DNA of 64,000 nucleotides from Cyanoderma ruficeps (Eukaryota > Chordata > Aves > Passeriformes > Timaliidae): NCBI GenBank assembly GCA_008694505.1, contig VZDJ01007747.1:12358400-12422399 (forward strand), given 5' to 3'. Below, piece by piece: positions 27,974 to 41,700 of the stretch. Under the pieces are notes generated by a model. That model saw only the letters and a list, made by a program, of their open reading frames with translations. It searched no databases and was not told the origin of the DNA. The translations under genes were made by a program, and so were the position numbers. How positions within the stretch are numbered: the first letter of the stretch is position 1; each line of letters starts with the position of its first letter.

Positions 27974-28017
27974 GGGCATTGAGGATCATTGTGGTGGGCA
28001 TTGAGGATCATTGTGGC
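27974..28017 (+). repeat. 22-bp tandem duplication
   Basis: The unit gggcattgaggatcattgtggt (27974-27995) is repeated directly at 27996-28017 with a single final change (t to c). This is a recent-looking replication-slippage duplication lying about 110 bp left of a CR1 tail remnant. Confidence 0.9.
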
Positions 28018-28125
28018 TAGAGACAGTGTTAAAAAGATGGGATATTTTATTTCCTTAGATGTACAATATTTGCCTTTATATCTGTCATATACTGCGCAAT
28101 TTATCTCTTTTGTACAGGCTATTCA

Positions 28126-28186
28126 CTTAAGAGTTGGACTTGACGATCCTTGTGGGTCCCTTCCAATTCAGAATATTCTGTGAAAT
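28126..28186 (+). mobile_element. CR1 LINE 3' tail remnant
   Basis: The stretch 'gagttggacttgacgatcct' followed by 'tgtgggtcccttccaattca' and 'gaatattctgtgaaa' is the standard last 50-60 bases of a plus-oriented CR1. The body upstream is not recognisable, so this is a severely truncated insertion. Confidence 0.85.
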
Positions 28187-29799
28187 CTTTGGAATCTGTG
28201 GAATAACTCCTGTGACATCCCCATAGACCATGTCTGAGTTTTAGGTCATAGTACAAGTACACATTTTCAGCTTGCCAGATTCAAACTTGTAAAAAAGGCA
28301 AAGATACTTTCAGGACTGTAGAGATCACTTAGTTTGCCCTTGTGCACTATGGGGTGCACAGACCTGGATGTTTATGTCCTCAGTAACATAAATCTACCAG
28401 GGAGCAGGTGTTCCTTTTTGTTCCAGTTATGGTCCTTACCTGTGGCAATCCAGACTGGCACTATTCTCCTCCTGCACAAGTCTTCTGTCCAAACTGAACA
28501 TGTAACAAAAGAAAGCATCTTTTGTAGGGGAATTTCACATTTGCAGAAGTTAGATTTAGAAAAGATCCATAGAAAAGTACTGCAACACAGAAAAGGACTG
28601 CTTGCTCTTCTGTATTACTATTACCATGAGAAAAAGGACATGAAAAATGCTGCCTTTTAGGGATCATCCCATATGACTGAGAAGTTATTACCCACACTTA
28701 CACTAAGAAAACTGAATAAAGTCCATGGAAGAAATAAGAATAAAAGGCATTAAATTTTAACCAGGTCAGTGTAGATTGCCTTTGAAACTCATACTTTAAT
28801 TAAATCTTTAGAATGAAAATTTCACCTCCAATCAGAAAAAGACTGGACTTTAGGACTGATCAACATGGAACGACTAAGGTCTAATGCTTACTTCACAGTT
28901 TGGCTAAGTCAGCAGGAAAGAAAGAAATTGTATCTGCACAATATAGACTTGTTGAAGAAGTGAATAAAATGAGGAGCAAGAAACATTTCAAAATATGTCA
29001 ACCCTTCTCCATAACAGCTTCAAGCAATCCCTTCTGTAAAGCCCTCTTCTTTAAAACAAGGGTTCAAAGAAAAGGGTGAAAAGAATAATGAATCAGAACC
29101 AAATGAGATGAGAAATAGCAGAACAGACTTGAAATTAAATATAGGAAAGACAGCTCTCATAAACAAAAATTCCCACTCATATCACCATTCCAATACCAGG
29201 GGAAAATATCACTGGTCTGATGCTGTTATTATATAACCAGATATAGCTAGAATACCCATTCAGATTTTTCAGTTTGAGATCATCTTACTTCATAAAAGTT
29301 TAAACAATTTCTTGAGTTTCATTATAGCTAAAAGGTTTTTCATGTTACTTGTTTTATTATGCTACAGTAACGTCCCTAAGGAACTGAAGCAAAAGGCTGT
29401 AATTCTGTTTACTGATACGATTGATATAATGGTCTTAAAAACACTGAAATTAAAATAATATGCATAGGTAGCAGATAGTGTTTTATTCGTTTGTTCTTCA
29501 TTTATGCTATATGATTTTAGTGGACGATCTAAGGTAAGACTCCTTGGGAAAAAAGTAAAAAAGAAAAGGATGGATGGCAGGGGAAAGCTGCTCTTTTCCC
29601 AAGGAGAAGCTGAGCATGCTTATGGTGGAGATACTTTGAAGGAGGCAGCACACAAAGAGGAAGTAAGAGTGGCACTGAAGAGCCTCAAGCTGCATTTCAA
29701 GCAAAGAGAATAAGATTAATGCTGAGCAGTGTGTGACGCAGGCAACCAAGTCTCAGAGAACAATCACCCCACATACCAGGCAGGAGACCACAGACTTTC

Positions 29800-29885
29800 C
29801 TGTAGAGCAGAAAGCCATTGAACTAACTTTAGTAAGACCCCACACGCTAGAGTACTGTGGGCAGAATTTTACAACTGTCCTCTTC
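29800..29885 (+). mobile_element. Possible old LINE (CR1-like) scrap
   Basis: The text around 'agtaagaccccacacgctagagtactgtg' (29832-29860) resembles the CR1/LINE segment that reads roughly 'agaccacacctggagtactgtg'. Similarity is short and degraded, and boundaries are unclear. Confidence 0.3.
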
Positions 29886-29972
29886 TATTTCTGCTCTCCC
29901 TGACATAATAATTTTGAGTTTTCTATATTTAAGTAGGTAATAATTCCAATTTTATTCTTACAAATCCTGGAT

Positions 29973-30008
29973 CTTGTAGATCATTCAAAACTTGTAGATC
30001 ATTCAAAA
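29973..30008 (+). repeat. Perfect 18-bp tandem duplication
   Basis: The unit cttgtagatcattcaaaa occurs twice back to back (29973-29990 and 29991-30008) without mismatch. It is a simple slippage duplication. Confidence 0.95.
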
Positions 30009-30711
30009 AAAACTCCAACCAAACAAACAAAAAATCCACCATAACCCCACAACTATACTTCTCTGGGACCCACTACAGAATAATATTTTCTATTACATTA
30101 GTATATTCAATATAAGTTATCATAGAACCACATCAATATAATATTAAGTATTATAGGCAAAATCTGAAATTCTTAAACAAGAAATGGATTTACTTTTGAA
30201 AAATTTATGAGTACTCCCTCAGTAGCAGATATTCAATCATACCTGAAGAGACATTGCCACACACAAATAAATCTGACTGTCCATAATTCATATTGAAAAT
30301 AAGCCAGGTAATAAAAATCTTAGTTCTTATACGTGCACTTGTTATGCAAGTTTTCTTCCCACAAAAGATAAAAGAAAATTATTCAAATTGTAAACAGGAC
30401 TGTAGAAAAGAAGTTGATTCAATTTACAATAGTGTCCAAAAATATTTTCAAATCATGAATAAGAATACGGATCTTTGTTATAATGTGGATGTACTATATC
30501 TGATTAAATACTATTCTATCAATAAATATTTTTATATATATATAGATAGATATATAAAATAAATTTCTATATTTCACTAGTTTCTCTTTCATTATTAGAA
30601 ATTTAATGTGATGACATGTACTTTTCTGGAAAGAAATATTCTTCACAAGAAAAAACATTCTTACATTAACCCGAACTATACTTTGTGCAGAACAGGTATT
30701 TCAATAAGAAG

Positions 30712-30741
30712 TTTTATATCTATATATATATAGATATAAAA
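30712..30741. repeat. 30-bp perfect palindrome, AT-rich
   Basis: TTTTATATC and its complement GATATAAAA flank a self-complementary TA run of 12 bases, giving one uninterrupted 30-bp palindrome. A related but less regular TA/GATA stretch lies about 180 bp upstream (30530-30560). Such sequences extrude cruciforms and are prone to breakage and deletion. Confidence 0.9.
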
Positions 30742-31495
30742 TTCTTAGTAAGATATTTATTCTATATTTTGAAATCATGCATCTTTCCACCTAATTTCAC
30801 CTAAGTATGCACTGATAATCTTCACATGATAAAAAATATAGTTTCAAGTAAAATACATTTTATAATGGAAACAATGTTTTAAATACTCATGTTAAATGAT
30901 AAATTTTCAGAGGACAAGCAGTTATATAAATATGAACAAAAAGGTATTAATCCATTTTGATATAAACTAAGAACACAATTGAGGTAGAAAGCATACAACT
31001 TTGCTGTGAACGAACTTGACTCTTTAACGTAGATGATTTTTGAATTCTATTATTTGTAAAATATTCTGCATATTTGTTTTGCCTTCTGGGACTTAATATC
31101 ATATCCCACTGGGGAGGAGGGAGGGGTGGATTTGGAAAAAAATTTATTACAATCATTATTCTAATAAATTATAGTTTATTTTCCCATTATTCCACATTTC
31201 CTCTCTTATGAAAGAACTGGGGGAGTCTTTCTATCCAACCCTTCTATTACTACTTTTGACTTCCTTTTATGCCTTGATATTTTGTATTAATCACTCCGTT
31301 GCAGTAATGGCCAAAATGTGACAGATGCCCTTTAATAAAATATTGGAATCTTAAAGAGAAAAAAGCACATTCAGCATCTTCATGCAAGGATTTCTTCAGC
31401 ATGTCCCAGCACTAGATTTGCATTTTCTGTGACAGCTCCATCTCTTCTGCTATTCTCATCTTTTTTTGACTTAAGTGCAGCACCTTGTACGTATG

Positions 31496-31885
31496 TATTT
31501 CATTGAAACTCAGAATGGTCTGGGTTGGAAGGAATGTTAGAGATCATATAGCTCCAACTCCTGTTCCACTTCACCAGGTTATTCAGAGCCCATCCAACTT
31601 GGCCTTGAACACTTCCAGGGATGGGGCATCCACAAATTCTCTGGGAAACCCCCTTCTGTGGCTCATCATCCTCACAGTAAAGAATTCTTTCCTAACATCT
31701 AATCTAAACCTTCCCTCTTGTCAGGTAAAAGCCATTACTCCTTGTCCTATCACTGCCTGCCCTGGTAAAATGTCCCTTTCCAGCTCTCTTGCAGGCCCTG
31801 CTTAAGTACTGGAGGGCAGCTCTAAGGTCTCCCCAAAAGCCTTTCTCTCCAGGTTCAACATCCCAAACCACTTCAGGTTTGCTGA
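31496..31885 (-). mobile_element. CR1 LINE 3' end
   Basis: On the plus strand the complement of a CR1 3' end starts with 'cattgaaactcagaatggtc' (tail side) and runs through 'ccttgaacacttccagggat', 'ggggcatccacaaattctct' and 'tcacagtaaagaattctttc' to about 31885. All of these are standard CR1 3'-end text. The element lies on the minus strand, is 5'-truncated to about 390 bp, and has no intact coding sequence. Confidence 0.95.
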
Positions 31886-32404
31886 TTTAAAACTGTTGTT
31901 TTCAGATATCTTCTTCAATTTATCAGATCATTTGTTATACAAATTCTACCTATTTTGAATAAAACATTTCAAATATCTTTGCACTGATCTTATGGTCAGA
32001 TGAAACAACTTTCTTTTTCCTCTCTACTTTGCTGATATGAGACTATCAAAGAGTTAATATTTTAGAACCACCATTTCCTTTATGTGCACTAGCCAAGTTA
32101 CTCAGAAAAACAGAATAAAATCCGTTCCACACAGAAAAAATTAGACTGGGATATCTGACATTTCAAAAATGCATACTGTGTCTTCCCTCTTTTGGGACTT
32201 TAATCACCTTTCTCAAATTGTCCATTTGTTCAGAGAGTGCCTCTGTTTGCACAGTAATTATTCTACTGCCCTACAGACTTGAAAGTCTTCAATCTCCTGT
32301 TGGCACTCTGGAGTGCCTTCAGTGGGGCTGTGTGGGCACACACATCCAGAAAATCAAGAACACAGTCTAATAAGGATCAACATGCTTATTAAGTACTTTC
32401 ATAG

Positions 32405-33193
32405 TGTGCTGGTTTAGCATGGATAGCAAAAACTGATTAGTGACTGGCTTAAAAATTGACAACTGGATTAACCAATTAAATATAGGGATATACCTCTGGG
32501 CTACACAGGGTTAAAAGTTGGAGGAATTGCAGGAAATTTCCTTGTCCTCCCTGCCTTGGAACAGATAACAGGTCTGGTCCCACTTCACCCTGGGGCTCCC
32601 CTCTGGCCTGGCACAGCCTGGCTGGGCTCTGCTGCTGCTGCAGCTCTGGCAGGGCCCAGCTGGGCCCCTGGGCCCAGTGGCTGCTGGGGGGGAAGGGGAA
32701 GCCACAGCTATTAACGTCCAGCCAACCCTAAAGTTTACCCCGCCACTGACCGGGCCAAGGGAGGTGCCCCCTGGGCCCCGAGAGTAGCTCTGAGCCCCCG
32801 TCTGGGCTGGGCCCACCCCATGAGACTGAGGGGTGGTGGGGGGAAGAGCCCAGCCAGGTGAGAGATCCTGGCCACCCGTTCCTGAGCGCACTCCATCCCT
32901 GCGGCTTTGAAATCCTAGTGGCCACTGCCCGACAGAGAACCATTGTGTCCATCAGACCTGGGAGATGTTAACACTTTCCTTGACAGATGAGACGTGCAAA
33001 AGCACTGGCCCTTCTCTGAGTGAGAACAGTGATTAAAACGTAAGAAGTGTTCTGAAAGTTTCATTTTGATTATTTTCTTCTTTTAGTGTGTGTTAATAAA
33101 CCTATTAAAATATTAAACATATTAAACATATTAGCATATTAAATACCCTTTAAGTTTGAGCCTGCTTTGCTCTTCTCCAAATCATGTCTCACA
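32405..33193 (+). mobile_element. Solo LTR of an endogenous retrovirus (ERVL-like)
   Basis: The element starts TGTGCTGGTTTAGC, a typical start of passerine ERV LTRs, and ends near ...CTCTTCTCCAAATCATGTCTCACA. Within it a CCAAT/AT-rich block (32472-32490) precedes a GC-rich middle. A polyadenylation signal AATAAA lies at 33095-33100, about 95 bases before the right end, followed by an AT-rich ATTAAA-type repeat. The length of about 790 bp suits an avian LTR. No internal viral sequence flanks it, so it looks like a recombined solo LTR. A clean target-site duplication is not evident (catag on the left, gtaga on the right), so the right end is less certain. The reverse-strand ORF over the GC-rich part is not a gene. 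Confidence 0.75.
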
Positions 33194-36100
33194 GTAGAAA
33201 AACAGTAAATGATTATGGTAGACACTTAGGCCACTACACAAAAGTTTGGCAAACAGGAAATCGGTGAATGTGAAACCACTACATGATTTCTTGTTTCCGC
33301 CCGGCTACAAACTAAAGCCATTACATATAGATATATGGAGAAATAATTTTTTCCAGCTGTCATGTCTATAACACATACACCCTGAAGTACACTAAAAATC
33401 CTTTATCCTAGTTAATGAAAACTAATTCAGTTCAATTTCCTGGTTCCACTTCATCATGTCATTATTTACAATAAGATGGAGATCTGAGGCCACAAGAGAT
33501 ATTTCAACAATCAAAGAAACAAAACTAAAAATCATATACTATGATAAAATATAAAATTATAGACAGTTGACATAAGCTTCCTTTAACTGAAAAGACCTCT
33601 CTGTTACATCTCAAAATAATGAGATTCAGGTTGGAAGTTTGAGTTGTATGGAAGAAGAGGAAAGATTAAGTCTCTGGAGATACTATGTAGAATGAATCTG
33701 CAATACATACATACTAAAAATCTAAAGGCCTAAATATCAGTCAAAAGATATGACACAGATTACAGACTGTCTGTAACATTGCTTGTCTATGATTAAAAAA
33801 AAAAGGAAAAAGAAAAGAGAAAAATGAAGAGAGACTGCAATGAGGTAATAGGGATCCAGCAGAGAGCACAGACTCTTGAAGTTACTGAGTTTCAGGTCAC
33901 AGTTGGACATCCATAAAATTGAGAACAGGGAAAATGGTGTTTAGAAGAATCTAAAGATTTTGTAGCAGTTTATATTACCCAGAAAATGTTTCTTTGTAAC
34001 AAAAGAAATATTTTGGTGCATTTCTATTCTCAGTTTTCACTGTGCTTTTTTAAAACCTGTCAAATTCTCAGTTCATTAAATCTATCATTATCCTCACCAT
34101 ATAGCTTTTAGTGATGCAGAGTTCTATTTTGACTATTTTTTCCTCTATTTTAAACACCTAAATATGTCATCTGAAACCTTCCTCTTCATGACTAGTCCTG
34201 TATTCTCAGAATCAGCCCTCCTATTTGAACACAAAGAACTAGAGCCGTTGATGCCATTTATTACTCAGTCAATATAACCAAAGGAAAGGTTCATTAACAT
34301 TGAAAACAGACAGTGATCAGGCACCAACTTCCACCAGAATACTAAAAAGAATTTGGTACGGTTATTTCCAGAATTGTTATTTAAAGTTTTATGCAAGTTT
34401 CACGTATGCACAGGGATTTTACAGGCATATATGCAACATATGTAAAAGGAAATTGAGATCTGTTATTAACCCTTCTACTTATAGTTGTGAATTATCACCC
34501 CCTGCAGAGTAACAGTTCCTTCACTCAAATAGTTTATTGTACTTAGCATGTATTGCTAAGCATGATCAAAAGTATATTTTAGAAGAAAGTTAGATGGCAT
34601 AGTAAAATAATATTGAACTATAGTCCAGATGGCATCAAGATGTGAGGATTAAAGGACATCTCTTTCATCAGAAAGAGCTGTACATTAAGTTCTCAGTCTA
34701 TTCTCTACTTAACTCTATCTAAAGTCCTGTTCCTATAGCAACTGAATATACAGATATGCCTGAAAGAATTATATACCAACAAGCACTCCTATCTCCAAAG
34801 TATATATTGCAATTTAACACATCTTTGGGTAGGAACTTCCATTTAGTAACCACAACAAAATCCTCTTGTCCTTCCATTTGGGGGGATTACAGTCCCTACC
34901 TCCTAACATCCAAGGAGTTTTACTGATATTCACAAGCATCTCTAGCTCTGCCTCACCAGAAACTACTTCATTATTTAAAACACAGTCATCAAATTAGTTT
35001 GAAAATAAAAAGAGCTACTTGGTCACAATATTAAAAATGAAAGACTGGATTATATTTCCCAAGGTCCTTAGAACCATTACCTTTTCATGTAACATCTAAA
35101 ATATATTTACATCATGAAAATATTGTGACAGAAAAAGTGATGTTTGACAATTCAGATTTTTTTTTCTTGTCTTTAAGAATAACCTTCTCATCAAAATGAA
35201 GTAATTAATCTCCCTTCCTTCATTATACTTCCTCAATGCTTTAAAATATTGGTATTAAGAAGCATTTAGCTATAATACACGGAGAAACGAATGGAAGTGA
35301 AAAGCATACTAAGCCTAGAGGTTCCAAGAGATGCTATAACAATCACATGTACCTTGAGTTAATTTTGAATTCTTTCTGAATAGTACACATGTACCACAAT
35401 ATCAGGTATTATACATAAATTGAGTCAGGATGGATTGACCTCTGTTGTTCTCTCTGAAAGCCATAGAACTCTTGGCAGATTTCCAAAAATTAAATCCCAA
35501 GTAATAATTAGTTCTTTTAACATTTAAAATCTTCAAACTACTTACTCCAGAACATCTAGCAGATCTTGAAGTAGAATAAATATTTCACAACCAGGAAATT
35601 TGCCACAGGCTTTGAAAAGTGCCCTCTTTTTCTCTGCTAAACAGGATAGTTATATTCTAGAGAAGTGTTAGATGAATGAAGCTATAAACTCAGTCTCACA
35701 AGTGCAAAAGGCATTCTTTCATCTGTCCCTTGAAACTCCTTTAAAGGTTGGCATTTAATATACTAATCCAGGCCCTCAACGAGCTCTCTGCAAACTTTGT
35801 TTTGCAATTTCTAAGATCACAGGAAAATAAAAAAAGTATTAAAATTTGATCTTAAACTTGTCTCAACAGAGTGTTAGTCCACTTGGAGATAGTTTTCCTG
35901 AAAACATAGTGGTTAGATGACTTTTTTTTTCTTATTTTGAAGCAAAACTATTTATTTGGAAGCAGCACCACCACTTACCTGCTGTTTGAGAGATATTTTA
36001 ACCATTATGGAAGTTTGAAACAGTTAAAATATTAGCTATCAAAAATTGTTTTTAAAAAAGCCTTGTCTTCATTGTTCACATACCATACAAGAAATTATAC

Positions 36101-38485
36101 CAGTTAAGAAAAAGAAAGGGAAAGTCAACAAATATGCCAGCAGGCAGACAGAGAGCAGTGAGTTATTTATAGCTCTGGTTTTAGTAGGTGGAATAGGGCT
36201 TACGAACAAGGTCTTCTGTCAACTCCTTCTCAAAATTATTTAGTTAGACTTCAGCCAGGCATAGAGGATCTATGGAAGTCTTTGTGGAGGCTGCACTGAT
36301 GCTCCATCTGATAGGAAAAAGATAAAATACTAGGCTATAGAAATTACATTGATTGTGCTCACTTCTAAATACTGTTAACTTAATTTGACACACACTCAAC
36401 ACTGATTTTATACTACTCTAACCACATTGATTTCAGTAAGGGTAGTCATGGTTGATTTGGAGCAAGTCAGATAAGCCCCAACCATTTTACTTTATTCCCT
36501 GAACTACAGAGCAAAATATCCGTATTTACTGTCTACAGTTTAGAATTCAAATTTGAGACCCAGCTAACCCCTAAAACCAAGTGAAATCAGCCACAGTGAA
36601 AGTTCCTTATTTTGCCATATTTCCCATTTCCCATGGAAGACTAGAAGCCTGTCTAACAAAAACTGCTGATGAAAGTACTACAGTCTTCAAAACAAAATAC
36701 CAAGAATGTGGAACACCGCAGACTGCAAATTATTCTCAGGTGAATATGTCAGGAGATGCACAGATCTTAGAAGATGAGATGCCAAGCACACTGCTTGATA
36801 AACAGGAAAAAGTATTATTATGTAGAAAACATCTTTTACTCTATCCAGCGCAGCAGTGGTTTCATCAATCTTCCACTGACTCCTCTTTTCAACTGATGAT
36901 CTAGCATGCAAATAATTCATCTGAATAATATTTTAAAATGAAAATAGATCAGGATACCCAGGGTTAAAACAGAGGATGATAATCAGAGGAAAAGTAAAAA
37001 AAAAAGGAAAACACTATCAGACTACAGAATTCTGCATCCTCCATGGTTAAACTGGAAAACACTGTGGACTACAGGCAGAAATATTTTTTTCAAGCTAAGA
37101 AATTCATGCACTACTACTTTAAAAATCTAACTAATCAATTAAGCATAAAGATCTTCAAGCTCATTAAAAGTAAGAACTCTATCCCTTAAGGATGAAAAAA
37201 GCTGGGTCACCCAAAACTAGTAAACAGCTTCCCAGGATGATAAACCTCTATTCTGAATATCAACTTGCATGAGACACATGCTACATCTACTGTGTAGAAG
37301 AGATTTTATTCAAAATCCACTGATTTTAACTCATCTGCTAAATCAAGACAGAATTAAAATAACATGTTGTTTAATCAGAAGCTGTTGATCTTTCTTTCTT
37401 AGGCTTTCCTTGTTTCCTTCCGCCTCTGTGGACTTGATGTTAATGTTCTAACTTGCATGAGGATTATTCAATCTTTCATCAAGCCATTAAGGGTGGGGAA
37501 TTAAGAGTTTTACAACCCACAGCACATTTTAGTCTTCAGGAAGGATTTGGATGGGAAAAAAAAAAAATCACAAAATGACCTTGTGTTAAACAAGGCAAGA
37601 AGCCGTGGAGCATTTAGAACATTTCTGTGCAGTTTTATATTCTCTTTTGCAACCAGCCATCTGTTTCATCTTAATCCAGCTACATAAAAGCAGGTATAGG
37701 CTGAAGACCATTCCTGGAAAGGATAAGGCCTTTGGGCCAGAGGTACAGATGCTGGAACTCTAGTCAAGCAATGAAGACAAAATGTTAGCCTGCCATATGT
37801 TAAAAAGGAGCTTCTCTTAGGAGATGGTCTGGGGTTTGCTTGTGATTTTTAACCAGTATTTATATATAGAAGATATCTAAAGTAGAATACAATTTCACTC
37901 TTTAGCTGTGGTAGCTCTTTGTACTTGGAATTATGAGAAAATTAATGAGATTTATATGCAAACATTGTCAAAACTCATCAGAATGTCTGCATTGAGAACT
38001 CCCAGCGGATTCTGGTACTTTGCCTGCTCCCCTTTACTTGCTCACCACTACTGAGCACCTGACAGCATGCACTACCTTCTCCACAAGACTCTTGCATCAA
38101 GGTATCATAGAAATAAATTAAAATAGTGCCTATTTTAAGCTGTCTTTATCAGGTAGAGCCAGTAATGACAAGTGAACATGGCATAGTCTGAAAGTTCCAC
38201 CTACTGACAGCAGACTCTCAGGCCAGTATATGACACCAAATTTTGAAATGTGAGCATTTGACACTCAACTGTCCAATTGGACTTCTGACAAAAGTCTTCC
38301 AATTCTCAGACGATCCACAAGAAAATTCAAAGTATAAATATAGTACTAAGATTAGTAAGTAAGAATTTAATTTCTTAGCAGGTGCTAGGTAGTTGCTATA
38401 ACTGAAAAAAATCATCCTGGGCACAAACTTACCAGAACATAGAAATAACAAACCATATAAAGATACAAGAAAGACCCTCATGTAA
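33194..38485. other. Unique AT-rich noncoding sequence
   Basis: No exon, RNA gene or clear repeat is recognisable, apart from a small perfect inverted repeat CTTAGCA-tgtat-TGCTAAG at 34542-34560. ORFs are short and unconvincing. Reads as intron or intergenic DNA. Confidence 0.5.
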
Positions 38486-38489
38486 AGGA

Positions 38490-38756
38490 AATTCCAGATG
38501 TCCAGTATCTGGCCATTCTGCTCTCATTGACCAACACTTCCAGGTCCTTCTGCCAGACAGCTTTGCAGACACTCATTCCCAAGCCTGTAGTGCTGCAGGG
38601 GGTTGTTGTAACCCAAGTGCAGGACCCAGCACCTGGCCTTGTTGAACCTTGTACAACTGGCCTCAGCCCATTGATCCAATCTGAAAACTTATTGAGGGTG
38701 TATTTAATCCACCTTGTCCAGATCACTGATAAAAGTATTAAGCAGGATTCATATTG
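38490..38756 (-). mobile_element. CR1 LINE fragment with internal deletion
   Basis: Plus-strand text 'ggttgttgtaacccaagtgc' followed by 'aggacccagcacctggcctt' (about 38601-38640) is the complement of the CR1 reverse-transcriptase C-terminal region. After 'cattgatccaatctg' (about 38680) the sequence jumps directly to 'aaacttattgagggtgtatt', which in full CR1 copies lies further upstream in ORF2, so roughly 80-100 bp appear deleted. The fragment lacks both the 3' tail and the 5' region. It is non-functional. Confidence 0.88.
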
Positions 38757-41700
38757 AATATATGACTGCAGTGGGAATACTTTTTCATTTCAGATATCCA
38801 TTGGAAAGTGAAATAAAAATATCTGAACATGCAGCATTCTGCTGCTAACAATTCTATAGGCAATGCAGAGGTGGAAAGAAATACTGTAACAAATTTAACA
38901 TTTAAATAAAATATTTTGCCAATGTGGATCAGATGTATGTACCAACCATATCAATCTTTCAATTCTCACATACACAAAAAAGAAAAATAAACATTGGCTA
39001 AAATCTATGTCAGCCTACCGTCTCCAAAGAATTTTTCCAGCTATATATTTAAAAAGGAAATAAGCTGTTGCATATTTCCAATCAGATACAATTCAATACA
39101 GATAAAGCCATAGTACACATACATACAGATACCACAGCATGAATCACCACATGCTAAAGTCATTTCATCATCCTTCCTTAAAATAGCAAAAATATATATC
39201 AGTACTTTCAAATAGTGGATGAATGAATCTTACAGTAAATCTTTGTAGATTTTCTTAAGGATTCAGAATGCAATGGTAGTGGAAATTTCAAAATAGGAAA
39301 GAACAAAATTATTTTAATTTGCCTGGAAGGCAGCAAATAGTACAGTAATAAACAAAAAATTCTATTTTACTTTTGAAATAAACTCAGCTGACTGTGACTA
39401 GTTAAAATTAACACGCTTATTCTTGTAAGCCAAGTAGTTTCTGAAATAAATTTTCTATTATAAATACAATTCCAACTCAACACTTTAAGAATTTCACTAG
39501 GGGAAAAAAGAAATCTTTACACTCTGGGGCATACAAAGTAAAGTCTGCAGGTAAACACACTACTTATGTTAAAGCTGTACATTTTGACATACTATTACTA
39601 CTACTTATATAGTGTGGAAAAGTACCTAACATTTTTAGATATTTCACAGTATAAACCACATCAAAAGAACTCTATTCAGTTCCAAAAGCAACTGTTGCAT
39701 TCACCGTCACTTGGCAGTATGACTGCTTTCTGTTTGCAGTATACTGTTCTAGTGACAGGAATATTAATTTTCAAAAACTTCTATTTAAAGAAAAATGCAT
39801 TTAAGATTCTAAACATTTTGTTAGCCTTTAAATAAAATGAGAAAAAAACCCAGAAAGCATCCATACAAAAAGATTTCTAAAGTCACCTGCTGAGAGCTGT
39901 TTCGACAGACTTTGTTTTAATGATACATTTTCATAGTAGTAGCTACAGAATATTCTCCCATTTAAACACCTAAACTCCTTTCCTAAGGCATGTCAGAATT
40001 AGACCCTCTGGACAGCATCCCAGGTTAAACCAGGGAACAATTCAGAACTTGCCTACAGAAATAGTGAATATGAAGGCCTGCTTTTCTCCAGAGATCTGCG
40101 AAACAAAAAACGCCTCAGTAACTCAAGGCAGGCTTTGTACCATAAGACCGTAATGATTTTTCATCTTTTGTGGTTCAGACTCCAGATAACCTAATACATA
40201 AGCAATATCTGGATTATGCAGTCAAAATCACAGACATATCCAGCAAAGAAAATGTGTGTGAAACAAGCAAGGAGGCTAAATTGTCCCTGTGTATAAAGCA
40301 AAAAGATAGAAAAGAGGACTGGGAGTGCAGTCCAAATCTCTTGGCACAAGCTAGGATAAGCTTTAACTTTTCTACTCTTTTAAAGAGCTTACTGCAATGT
40401 CTGTTTAGAAAACCAGTGAGGTTTGCTATGCTCCTGGCTGTTGCAAATATATCTTGGTTGTTCCAGAAAAATACAGGGTATGATTCAAGATAAATCATGC
40501 ATCAGGCTTCTCAGTCACATGACTGGGGATGTGTTCAGCATGATGGTCCCTGTATGCTCTGTACAGAAATGACTCAGAAGCTCAGCAATTCAAGCAAGGG
40601 ACACAACAGTAATTAAAATCACTAACAGTTGGGTGAGGCTCAATACATCCATCTAGATCTGATGCATGTAATAGAGTAATAGGTGACGACCGATCAATAT
40701 CCTATTATAATATTATATCATAATATCTAAAAAGATCTGATGAAAGCAATGTATTTATAAATAACAAGAAAAGGAAAAATTTGCCTAGTTAGTTAATTCA
40801 AGGAAGTGTGTGTGCTCACTGGCAATAGCAAGGATTCTTATTAAATGGTTCTTTCTTTGAGGCTTGAATACTTTCCCAGAGAACAGCAATAGAATAAGAA
40901 AAAACTATTTATAAAAGTAACTCCCATGTCTCCTGCTTCTTGCTGATTTGAGATCAGTGTGCACTTAAATTTTCATATGTGCTTTCAGATCTTTTCAATA
41001 CTTTGATAAGAATTAGATATAAGAAAATATTTAGGCATCTACAAGTTACCTTGATTTTATCTGCTTGGTCACAAGTCTGAACGTTAGGATCCTATGAGAG
41101 GACTCCAGGAACAAAACTTGATATTTTAAAGGACCTAAATAATATCATGTTCATCAATCAGAAGGATGTCTAGGATTAACCAAGAGGAAGTCTAAGAAAT
41201 GCAGGATATATAAAAATCTATCCCTTTTCTGGCATACCTTCAGTAAAATAGGTATCAGAAGGAGGGTAAATGCCAGTTTCTTCTCTTTCAATAATTAGGA
41301 GATAAATATTCCATTGTAAAATGCATATGGAGAAAAAAGAAAACATATTTTACACCACAGTACAATCCAAGAACACTCACCTGTGAAATGGAAGATGCAA
41401 ATTCATTTTCCTTTTCTACCTGAGGCAATTCAAATACTATTTTAATGATGCATCCTCATCACCAAATTGTAGCATTCTCTGGGTGGGACATTCCTTCTTC
41501 CAACTGATGTTCAGAAAAAAACAGATACCCCACCCATATCCCAAACCCTATTAACTACTCAGACTGTATTTTGATCTGTCTTCTGACTTCTCCCCAAGAA
41601 GATCAGTGTCTCAGCTGCTATGCTTTTAGACACCCAGTATTCAGTGATCCTCTCCTACACTTTCCATGGCCAAGTTAACCCAAAGGTTTGGGGGTTTTTA

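Larger units (their letters stand above)
23926..31495. other. AT-rich unique noncoding sequence
   Basis: Apart from the small repeats listed separately, nothing is recognisable. Composition is very AT-rich around 26.8-27.4 and 30.0-31.0 kb. No ORF resembles a known protein. It reads as gene desert or intron. Confidence 0.55.

Noticed and set aside
32511..32952. ORFs of 126 and 74 codons on the minus strand
   Set aside because: They lie within the GC-rich middle of a solo LTR on the opposite strand and match no retroviral protein.
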